DNA from: Lachnospiraceae bacterium
Lineage (GTDB): Bacteria > Bacillota > Clostridia > Lachnospirales > Lachnospiraceae
DNA length: 32,869 nt
Assembly (NCBI GenBank): GCA_016287095.1
Contig: JAEEVK010000025.1
Location: 1-32,869 of the forward strand
Reading direction: 5' to 3'
Shown: positions 15,039 through 21,231 of the stretch, in pieces
Layout of the letters: each line of letters begins with the position of its first letter
How positions within the stretch are numbered: position 1 is the stretch's first letter
Notes under the pieces: generated by a model
The model's input: only the letters and a program-made list of their open reading frames with translations
What the model was told of the DNA's origin: nothing
Databases searched by the model: none
Translations under genes and position numbers: made by a program

Positions 15039-15986
15039 TCACAACAAAATCCCCTCGGGTTTCCTGTTCTTATATATAAAATAATACTTATAGCCTAAAT
15101 CCTTTAGCTGCTCACAGACTGTATCAAAATCATATGCCAGATGGTCCGCTATGTGAGCATCGGAGCCGACAGTGATAAGCTCTCCGCCCAGCTCCTTATA
15201 TCTTTCAAGGATTTCTTTCTTTGGATGTGCAAAGCCTAAGCCGTACTTTAAGCCTGCTGTGTTTATCTCCAGAGCTTTTCCCCTGTCTATTATCTTCTTT
15301 AAGATGCTGTCGATATAATCCTTAAAGTCGACAGGATTATATATTTTCTGACCGTAGAGTCTCTTCAGGCTGGTAGGGTTAAACTGTCTGTTTTTACCTG
15401 CAGGATCTTTATCCTCCAAAGCACTGTCAAGCCCTCGTGTCTCAACGCTTTTCATGCACGCTTCCGGCGAGACATACCGAACAAGATAGTCAAGATGACC
15501 CAGGGAGTCAAAACAATCATAGTCAGAAACATTTTTATCAATGGCATCAAAGTATCTGTCAAGCCCTTCTTCTGCTGTTCTTCCATCCCAGTACTCCTCC
15601 CAGTAAGGATCTATGTCCTCCAGACAATGTGTGGAACCGATGATAAAGTCAAATGGATATTTTGCGGTCATTTCATTGTACTCACTGATACACTTATCCC
15701 TCAGTTCAGACTCGTCCCTCAGTCCTATCTCCAAGCCTATGCGAATATCCAGTTTTTCACTGTATCTGCTCTTTAACTCTGTGAGCAGCTCATAATATCT
15801 GTCAACATCAAAAGTAAAATCGCCGCCGGACTTTTTCGAACATTCTATAGGGAAATAAAGATCCATATGGTCTGTAAAGCAAAGTCCTTTAAGTCCTTTT
15901 TTAATGGCGGTCTCTATTATTTTTTCCTGTTTTTCACCTGAATCCGTTGAAAAATCCGAGTGAAGATGTGAGTCGTATGCTATCAT
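15039..15986 (-). CDS. PHP-family phosphoesterase, histidinol-phosphatase type
   Basis: This 315-residue PHP-domain protein is of the HisJ/HisK kind. Metal-binding motifs are in order: DSHLHSDFS at the N-terminus, CFTDHMD (about 37-43), IGSTHCLED, LGHLDYLVRY, LEINTAG and TVGSDAH. Histidinol-phosphate phosphatases share this architecture, but no other his gene is in the window. A different phosphomonoester substrate is therefore possible. The ATG at 15984-15986 has a poor ribosome site (a G-run 17 nt away), suggesting low or coupled translation. It lies 66 nt after the cysteine desulfurase, the largest gap in this operon, and 28 nt before rqcH. Confidence 0.85.
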   Translation of the reverse strand: MIAYDSHLHSDFSTDSGEKQEKIIETAIKKGLKGLCFTDHMDLYFPIECSKKSGGDFTFDVDRYYELLTELKSRYSEKLDIRIGLEIGLRDESELRDKCISEYNEMTAKYPFDFIIGSTHCLEDIDPYWEEYWDGRTAEEGLDRYFDAIDKNVSDYDCFDSLGHLDYLVRYVSPEACMKSVETRGLDSALEDKDPAGKNRQFNPTSLKRLYGQKIYNPVDFKDYIDSILKKIIDRGKALEINTAGLKYGLGFAHPKKEILERYKELGGELITVGSDAHIADHLAYDFDTVCEQLKDLGYKYYFIYKNRKPEGILL

Positions 15987-16052
15987 TTTTTGATTTTTAA
16001 AACCCCAATATCCTTTCTTAAGTCTATGGAAAAACCTGTCTCTTAAACCGGC

Positions 16053-17246
16053 TCAGACTCTGAGACTGCGTAACTCACTTACAAGCCTCTCTATGCATTC
16101 GCAGGTATACTCAGCTTCTTCGATGGTATTGTACTTACCGATACTGATCCTTACGGATGAATCGATCTGCTCAACAGGTAGACCAAGTGCTGTAAGTACA
16201 TGCGAGCGTTCGTCAAGGCCCGCACTGCAGGCCGAGCCGGTGGATACACAGATACCCTCCATATCGAGTCTGAGCGTCAGTGAAGTACCGTTTATGCCTG
16301 GGAATGAGAAGTTCAGTATCCACTTTCCGTCCCCGTTAAGCTTAGCGCCTGAGATGCTGCTTAACAATCTGTTCTTAAAGTATCCCGCTATCTCGGATTC
16401 CTTCCTGCTGTTGGCTTCGTATTCCTGTTTTGCCAGCTCGCAGGCTTTACCAAGCCCTGCTATACCCGGTACATTTTCCGTACCGGAACGCATACCACGC
16501 TCCTGTCCCCCGCCGGTTATCATCGGTATGATTTTTACACCACGCTTTACATATATAAGACCTGTACCTTTGGGTCCGTAAAGCTTATGTCCGCTGATGC
16601 TTAATAAATCAACACCAAGCTCCTTCACGTCGATCTGCATATGCCCTGCTGCCTGTACGGCATCGGTATGGAACAGGCAATTATATGAATGAGCAATATC
16701 CGCCAGTTCCTTTACGGGCTGGATGTTTCCTGTCTCGTTATTTACCAGCATGATCGATACAAGAATTTTTTTCTCTGAATCTGCAGGAATTTTAGCTCCG
16801 AATACGCTTTGCAGTGCCTTTTCCAAATCCTTGGGACTGATGTTTCCGGCCCGGTCAGGCTTTAACATCACTGTCTTAACATCATTTTTTTCAACATCCT
16901 TCAAGGTCTGCAGGACTGAATCATGCTCGATTTCATCCGATATGATTATTCTACTGTCGTAGTCTAAACTATCACTGCCAAGCATCGCATTCCGTAGGAA
17001 CCCACGGATGACCATGTTATTTCCTTCAGTTCCTCCGGATGTGAAATAAATCTCATCCGGCTCAGCTCCGAGCATAGCAGCAGCCTGTTTTCTTGCCTCG
17101 TTTACAACCTTACGGGCTTCATAGCCTACAGAGTATTTTCCGTTGGCATTTCCGAAGCTGTCCTTCATATATGGCATCATGGCCTCCAGGACCCTGTCAT
17201 CCATACGTGTGGTAGCTGCATTGTCAAAATATATCGTTTTTTTCAA
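16053..17246 (-). CDS. Cysteine desulfurase (NifS/IscS family)
   Basis: PLP enzyme that takes sulfur from cysteine for Fe-S clusters or thiolated tRNA. The 397-residue protein has the N-terminal IYFDNAATT, TSGGTEGNN, EHDSVL (His108), NNETGNIQP, HTDAVQ, the PLP lysine in SISGHKLYGPKG (Lys221), and the active Cys340 in VSTGSACSAG. The loop sequence fits the short-loop IscS/NifS class rather than SufS. The first codon is TTG (17244-17246), 4 nt after the GGDEF gene stop, with only a weak AAAGAGAG site; coupling to the upstream gene is likely. No IscU, SufU or ThiI gene is adjacent, so its acceptor is unknown. Confidence 0.95.
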   Translation of the reverse strand: MKKTIYFDNAATTRMDDRVLEAMMPYMKDSFGNANGKYSVGYEARKVVNEARKQAAAMLGAEPDEIYFTSGGTEGNNMVIRGFLRNAMLGSDSLDYDSRIIISDEIEHDSVLQTLKDVEKNDVKTVMLKPDRAGNISPKDLEKALQSVFGAKIPADSEKKILVSIMLVNNETGNIQPVKELADIAHSYNCLFHTDAVQAAGHMQIDVKELGVDLLSISGHKLYGPKGTGLIYVKRGVKIIPMITGGGQERGMRSGTENVPGIAGLGKACELAKQEYEANSRKESEIAGYFKNRLLSSISGAKLNGDGKWILNFSFPGINGTSLTLRLDMEGICVSTGSACSAGLDERSHVLTALGLPVEQIDSSVRISIGKYNTIEEAEYTCECIERLVSELRSLRV

Positions 17247-17250
17247 AACA

Positions 17251-18672
17251 TTAATCTCTCTTTACTCGTTCAAATGACTCGTCGTACATGATAAATGCAT
17301 CCCTGCCGCTGCCCTTTACAGCATAAAGTGCTTTATCCGCACATTCGACAAGCTTTTCATATGATGAACCATGGTCAGGGAACATGGCAACACCGATACT
17401 TGCGGATTTCTTTATTATCTTTCCGTTTACCTCTACAGGCTGGCGCAGTACTCCGTGGAGCTTCTGAGCCTGCTTGATCTGATCTTCCTTTTTCTGGACG
17501 TTGCATGCAAATACGACGAACTCATCACCGCCTATACGGCCTACTATATCGCTGGATCTGAAAGACTTCGTGATAGCCCTTACCACCTCGATGATGATGT
17601 TATCTCCTACCAGATGGCCGTAGGTATCGTTGACCTCTTTAAACTTGTCGATATCAACTACAAACAGCATACCGTTCTTATCTGGATTTTCTTCCATGTA
17701 ACGCTCGATAAATACCTTGGTATACTCTTTATTAAGAGCACCTGTCAGAGGATCTCTCATAGCCTTTGTCTCCAGACGGGCGAGCTCCTTCTTATGCAGG
17801 TCAATATTGATGATCTTTCCGATCGCTTCCTTTACATATCCGTCATGGTCCCTTACGGGCATACCTATAAGCCTGCACCATACATAGTTGCCTGCAGCGT
17901 TCTTTATCCTCAGCTGTTCGTCAACATTTTCGCCCTTAGCGGTAAGGATTCTGAAAAGCTCAGCAAACTTTTCAGCGTCTTCCGGCTCAATAAAAGGATC
18001 TTTCCAGTGTTCTCCCTTTATAAACTCTTTTATAAAGATAGAGCCCTGATAGAAATCATTATAGTTATCTGACATAGTCAGTGTATCGTCCGAAATAACA
18101 TAGGAAAAGATCACGTCGTTTGATAACTCGGTAACCAGTCTGTATCTTTCCTCCTGGATGGCTACCTGCTCATTTAACAGCTTCTCATTTGTGATATCAA
18201 CCAAAACTACCGAAACAGTGTAAATCTTCTTTCTGAGAACGGCATTTCCCGAAACGATGACCCACTTTACACCCCATTTGGTGTGTATCTTCATCTCTTC
18301 CTTTATCTTAAAGGAATCGTCGATCACCGCACCCCTGAGGTACCCTGCGTAAGGCTCTTCCAAAAGGTTGTAAAATCCGTTCCCGAACTTCTCTTTTACT
18401 TCTTCTGCAGTGTATCCCAGGAAGGTGTAAAAGCCCTTGCTGGCATAGGTGATATAGCCGTCATTTCCGGCTATAAAATCAACTATCCCGGCACCTATCT
18501 CATTTGTAATGTGCTGTACTTCACGGGCTATCTCGGCCGACCTCTCCTGATTGCTCCACATGTAAAAGACAAACGCTGCCAGCATAAGGACGGCGAATAC
18601 GCTTAAAGATATGGTAACTATTACCGGTTTTGGCAGGTCCAAAAAGCCTGCTGCCCAAATATCTATCCTCAT
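17251..18672 (-). CDS. Membrane-anchored PAS-GGDEF diguanylate cyclase
   Basis: Makes cyclic di-GMP from two GTP. The ~473-residue protein has an N-terminal membrane helix (about 18-41), a first PAS domain (about 55-165, GNDGYITYASKGFYTFLGYT), a second PAS/PAC domain (about 175-295) and a GGDEF domain (300-470). The active-site motif RIGGDEF is intact, with an RSSD inhibitory site exactly five residues before GGDEF, so product feedback is expected. DIDKFKEVNDTYGH is the typical metal/substrate strand. I use the ATG at 18670-18672, six bases after GGAGG; an ATG two codons earlier directly abuts that site. It leads the long operon and has its own promoter. No effector or EAL gene is nearby. Confidence 0.94.
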   Translation of the reverse strand: MRIDIWAAGFLDLPKPVIVTISLSVFAVLMLAAFVFYMWSNQERSAEIAREVQHITNEIGAGIVDFIAGNDGYITYASKGFYTFLGYTAEEVKEKFGNGFYNLLEEPYAGYLRGAVIDDSFKIKEEMKIHTKWGVKWVIVSGNAVLRKKIYTVSVVLVDITNEKLLNEQVAIQEERYRLVTELSNDVIFSYVISDDTLTMSDNYNDFYQGSIFIKEFIKGEHWKDPFIEPEDAEKFAELFRILTAKGENVDEQLRIKNAAGNYVWCRLIGMPVRDHDGYVKEAIGKIINIDLHKKELARLETKAMRDPLTGALNKEYTKVFIERYMEENPDKNGMLFVVDIDKFKEVNDTYGHLVGDNIIIEVVRAITKSFRSSDIVGRIGGDEFVVFACNVQKKEDQIKQAQKLHGVLRQPVEVNGKIIKKSASIGVAMFPDHGSSYEKLVECADKALYAVKGSGRDAFIMYDESFERVKRD

Positions 18673-18748
18673 AATCATCCTCCGATAATAATACGGAAAT
18701 CAATCCGGATTTGTTATCAAAAGTTCATATTTATACCCTTTTTCCCTA

Positions 18749-18776
18749 AATATCATCATACCACAATTTCTGTCAA
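18749..18776 (-). promoter_or_regulatory. Promoter of the GGDEF-led operon
   Basis: A perfect TTGACA (18771-18776) on the minus strand is followed after 16 nt by GATATT (18749-18754), a four-of-six -10. The leader is about 70 nt and includes the 10-bp palindrome AATCCGGATT (18702-18711). Confidence 0.55.
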
Positions 18777-18799
18777 GCCGCAAGGGAAAATTAGGCAAT

Positions 18800-18830
18800 A
18801 AAAAAAGGATACCAGGAACAGTATCCTTTT
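18800..18830 (-). terminator. Terminator after tRNA-Arg
   Basis: Minus strand: AAAGGATAC, 8-nt loop, GTATCCTTT, then a T-run. It starts three bases after the tRNA 3' end. Confidence 0.93.
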
Positions 18831-18832
18831 AA

Positions 18833-18904
18833 CGCACCTAATGGGATTCGAACCCATAGTACAAGCTTCGGAAGCTTGCGTGGTATCCATTCCACTATAG
18901 GTGC
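18833..18904 (-). tRNA. tRNA-Arg (anticodon CCG)
   Basis: A 72-nt cloverleaf reads on the minus strand: acceptor GCACCTA/TAGGTGC, D-stem GTGG/CCAC, anticodon stem CAAGC/GCTTG with loop TTCCGAA (anticodon CCG, decoding CGG), a 4-nt variable region, and T-stem ATGGG/CCCAT with loop TTCGAAT. The discriminator is G and CCA is not encoded. It lies downstream of rpmF, separated by hairpins, with a strong terminator directly after. No clear own promoter: a TATAAT at 18945-18950 has no matching -35. Confidence 0.95.
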
Positions 18905-18908
18905 TAAT

Positions 18909-18940
18909 GAAAAAACCCTACACTGTCGTTCCGGGTTTTC
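18909..18940 (-). terminator. Terminator-like hairpin just upstream of tRNA-Arg
   Basis: Minus strand AAAACCC (18933-18939) and GGGTTTT (18912-18918) pair around a 14-nt loop and run into a T-tract that ends about 5 nt before the tRNA. It may end rpmF readthrough or form part of a tRNA precursor leader. Confidence 0.55.
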
Positions 18941-18972
18941 TTAGATTATACTGCGTCAAGCGTTTCCGGTCT

Positions 18973-19035
18973 CGGTTTCTTCGAAACCGGACATATCACG
19001 CAGACTGACTGTAGGGATTATTTCATAATCCCTAC
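18973..19035 (-). other. Two perfect stem-loops in the rpmF-tRNA gap
   Basis: 19011-19035 is an 11-bp perfect stem (GTAGGGATTAT with ATAATCCCTAC) with a 3-nt loop. 18973-18989 is a 7-bp perfect stem (CGGTTTC with GAAACCG), also with a 3-nt loop. Neither has a T-run. They could be structured 3'-UTR or small-RNA segments. Confidence 0.5.
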
Positions 19036-19040
19036 ATATA

Positions 19041-19066
19041 GCAAAAGTGCCGGGTAAATACCCGGC
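19041..19066 (-). terminator. Terminator-like hairpin of rpmF
   Basis: A GC-rich 7-bp stem GCCGGGT/ACCCGGC (19049-19066) lies about 18 nt after the rpmF stop. It is followed on the minus strand by ACTTTTGC. The T-run is short, so termination may be partial. Confidence 0.6.
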
Positions 19067-19083
19067 ATATGCTTCTTCCTTCA

Positions 19084-19269
19084 TTAAGCTTCCTGAGGGA
19101 TGATCTCCTTCTTGTTGTATGATCCACATGCCTTGCATACTCTGTGAGGCATCATAAGCGCACCACACTTGCTGCACTTTACAAGGTTCGGAGCAGTCAT
19201 CTTCCAATTAGCACGACGGCTGTCTCTTCTTGCCTTAGAAGTTCTGTTTTTCGGGCAAATAGCTCCCAT
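19084..19269 (-). CDS. rpmF: Large-subunit ribosomal protein bL32
   Basis: This 61-residue protein has the L32 signature TSKARRDSRRANW after a clostridial N-terminus (MGAICPKNR). A zinc ribbon is formed by CSKCGALMMPHRVCKACG. The ATG at 19267-19269 follows AAGGAGGTG at 8 nt. It has its own consensus promoter and a leader of about 75 nt. In many Firmicutes rpmF directly follows a DUF177/YceD gene. Here the upstream neighbour is an ABC ATPase and that partner is absent. Confidence 0.97.
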   Translation of the reverse strand: MGAICPKNRTSKARRDSRRANWKMTAPNLVKCSKCGALMMPHRVCKACGSYNKKEIIPQEA

Positions 19270-19344
19270 TTCTTACACCTCCTTAAATATCAACTGGGAA
19301 TTTCTTCCTTGATGTTTTCCGTCCAAAATTCACGCACATAGGCT

Positions 19345-19372
19345 ATTATATCATAGAAATCGAAAATGTCAA
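19345..19372 (-). promoter_or_regulatory. Consensus sigma-A promoter of rpmF
   Basis: A perfect TTGACA (19367-19372) and a perfect TATAAT (19345-19350) are 16 nt apart on the minus strand. The leader contains an imperfect hairpin (ATCAAGGAA with TTCC and TTGAT, about 19280-19310) just upstream of the ribosome site. Confidence 0.88.
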
Positions 19373-19403
19373 ATATTTTTTTAAAAATTTCCAACAAATT
19401 TAT

Positions 19404-19425
19404 ACTACAATTGTAGTCATGTAGT
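19404..19425. promoter_or_regulatory. BlaI/MecI/CopY-type operator-like palindrome
   Basis: ACTACAATTGTAGT (19404-19417) is a perfect 14-bp palindrome containing TACA-N2-TGTA, the core recognised by BlaI/MecI/CopY winged-helix repressors. A further half-site ATGTAGT follows at 19419-19425. It lies just after the ABC ATPase gene and about 30 bp upstream of the rpmF -35. No such repressor is encoded in the window. Confidence 0.45.
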
Positions 19426-19426
19426 T

Positions 19427-20473
19427 TTACTGCTCATCGTCAGGATTATGCAGCATGATGGTCTTATCCTCGCAGGTAACCTTGATCTTGTTGCCCTTGA
19501 GTTCAAGGGAGTCAAGCATATTTCTGGGTATCTGGATACGGCCTGCCCTGTCGACGATGGAGTATTCGTCCTGGGTTTCCTCTTCCATCCAGTTGATCTC
19601 ACCGTTTCCGAGGTTGCTGTAGTGCTCCTTTAAGATACGCTCACTGCTTATCTTACCGTCCCTGATGGCTACTACTCTCGCAACCTTCTTTGAGAGCTCA
19701 ACGTCGTGGGTTACTATGATGATGGTCTGTCCCATCTCCTGGTTGAGACGCTTGAACAGGTCAAATATATAGTCTGCTGTCTTTCTGTCTACTGAACCTG
19801 TGGGCTCATCGGCAAGTAATAACTTAGGCTTGTTTGCCAGTGCTATGGCTATGGCGATACGCTGCTGCTCACCACCGGAAAGCTGGTTCATACGGCTGAA
19901 CTTTCTGTGGGACATGCCTACAAGATCAAGAAGCTCCAGTGCTCTTTCCTTCTTGTTTTTCTCACTGGTCAGATGCATGGGTGTCATGATGTTTTCCATG
20001 GCATTCATGAAAGGCAGCAGGTTTCTTCCGTTATTCTGCCATACAAATCCTACAGTGTCCCTCTTATATAACACCTTTTCCTTTGCTGTCAGCTTAAACA
20101 GGTTCTTTCCGTCTACGAAAAGCTTGCCTGCGCTGGGCTCGTCAAGTCCGCCTAACATGTTAAGGAAGGTGGATTTACCTGAACCACTGTTACCTATGAT
20201 GGCTGTAAGCTCACCGCGTTCTACCCTTAAGTCTAGTCCCTGGAGAGCAAGTACCTCTAACTCTGAGGTCTTGTATATCTTTACAAGGTTCTCAGCTAAT
20301 ACCATCGGTGCATTCTCACCTGAGATAAGGTCATTGTCGGTAGCTTCGTTTGCCATATCAGAGGTAATGGCTGACATGGATTCAGCACTGCCCTCGGCAA
20401 CGCTTTCCTGCATGTCCTTTGCTTCCTCAGCCGTATTCTTTATATTCTTATCCTTTTTATCGGATTTTCCCAT
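19427..20473 (-). CDS. ABC exporter ATPase (MacB/LolD type) with C-terminal AbrB-like segment
   Basis: This 348-residue ATPase has a complete nucleotide-binding domain: Walker A GNSGSGKS (94-101), Q-loop Gln146, signature LSGGEQQR (198-205), Walker B LLLADEP (218-224), H-loop His256. It differs from normal 220-235-residue relatives at both ends. A charged, probably disordered N-terminal leader covers residues 1-55. A C-terminal segment (about 304-342, [20 protein letters not shown]) matches the swapped-hairpin AbrB/SpoVT pattern. AbrB folds usually bind DNA or dimerise; here the segment may dimerise or regulate the ATPase. It is the last gene of the six-gene exporter operon, 25 nt after the previous ATPase's stop, with GAGGTG before the ATG. 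Confidence 0.9.
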   Translation of the reverse strand: MGKSDKKDKNIKNTAEEAKDMQESVAEGSAESMSAITSDMANEATDNDLISGENAPMVLAENLVKIYKTSELEVLALQGLDLRVERGELTAIIGNSGSGKSTFLNMLGGLDEPSAGKLFVDGKNLFKLTAKEKVLYKRDTVGFVWQNNGRNLLPFMNAMENIMTPMHLTSEKNKKERALELLDLVGMSHRKFSRMNQLSGGEQQRIAIAIALANKPKLLLADEPTGSVDRKTADYIFDLFKRLNQEMGQTIIIVTHDVELSKKVARVVAIRDGKISSERILKEHYSNLGNGEINWMEEETQDEYSIVDRAGRIQIPRNMLDSLELKGNKIKVTCEDKTIMLHNPDDEQ

Positions 20474-20498
20474 TTTTTCACCTCAATAGCCTTTATCA

Positions 20499-21194
20499 TT
20501 AAAGTTCTTTATTTACTACGCAGTTTGCCACACGGCCATCCTCTATGGTATACACGGTATCTCCGGCATCCATAAGGCCCACATCGTGCGTAGTCATTAC
20601 GATCGTTACGCCCTCTTCTGCGACGAGCTTTTTAAAGATATTTACTACAGTGATGGCTGTCTGGCTGTCCAGCTCTGCAGTAGGCTCATCGGCAAATACG
20701 ACTCTCGGTCTGTGGGCGATGGCTCTGGCTATGGCCACACGCTGCTGCTCACCACCGGAAAGCTCCTGAGGCATATGATCTGCACGGTTTTGAAGTCCGA
20801 CCATCTTTAAGCACTGATGAACTCTCTCTTTTCTGTTTCCGGAGTAATCTGAAAGTCTCAGACTGAACTCGACATTCTCATACACGGTCATCATCGGTAT
20901 AAGTGAAACCGACTGGAATACGAATCCAACATTTTTACGTCTGAGTTTTTCCCTGCCGGTATCTGACATCGCGGATATCTCCTGTCCGTCAAAAAATACC
21001 TTGCCGCTTGTGGGAGTATCCAGAGCTCCGATGATATTCATAAGCGTGGTCTTACCTGAACCTGAAGGTCCTCTAAGGATGGTCAGGCTCTTCTCCGGTA
21101 TCTGGACGCTCACCTTCTTTAATACGTGTACAGGCTCACGTCCGGCTATCGGGAAATCCCTGTCTATATCTTTTGTTTCGATAATGTATTTCAT
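20499..21194 (-). CDS. ABC exporter ATPase (MacB/LolD type)
   Basis: This 231-residue ATPase is of normal length with Walker A GPSGSGKT, signature LSGGEQQR, Walker B VVFADEP and H-loop TTHD. It energises the neighbouring FtsX-type permease, which lies 37 nt upstream. The ATG at 21192-21194 follows GGAG by 6 nt; the TTG four codons earlier is part of that ribosome site. It differs clearly in sequence from the downstream ATPase, so the operon may supply a heterodimeric nucleotide-binding pair. Confidence 0.93.
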   Translation of the reverse strand: MKYIIETKDIDRDFPIAGREPVHVLKKVSVQIPEKSLTILRGPSGSGKTTLMNIIGALDTPTSGKVFFDGQEISAMSDTGREKLRRKNVGFVFQSVSLIPMMTVYENVEFSLRLSDYSGNRKERVHQCLKMVGLQNRADHMPQELSGGEQQRVAIARAIAHRPRVVFADEPTAELDSQTAITVVNIFKKLVAEEGVTIVMTTHDVGLMDAGDTVYTIEDGRVANCVVNKEL

Positions 21195-21231
21195 AATATT
21201 CTCCAAAATCCAAAGTTATTTTGGTATCTTA

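Noticed and set aside
18945-18959. TTGACG and TATAAT as a tRNA promoter
   Set aside because: The two boxes are only 3 nt apart, so they cannot act as a -35/-10 pair. No suitable -35 lies 16-18 nt upstream of the TATAAT.
18956-19207. Open frame of 83 codons overlapping rpmF and the hairpin region
   Set aside because: It is out of frame with rpmF, crosses three stem-loops and has no ribosome site or family resemblance.
19427-21194. Assigning these ATPases to the ABC-2 permeases at 9935-12052
   Set aside because: They are of MacB/LolD type, directly abut the FtsX permease in the same operon, and are separated from the ABC-2 genes by rpmF, a tRNA and several terminators.
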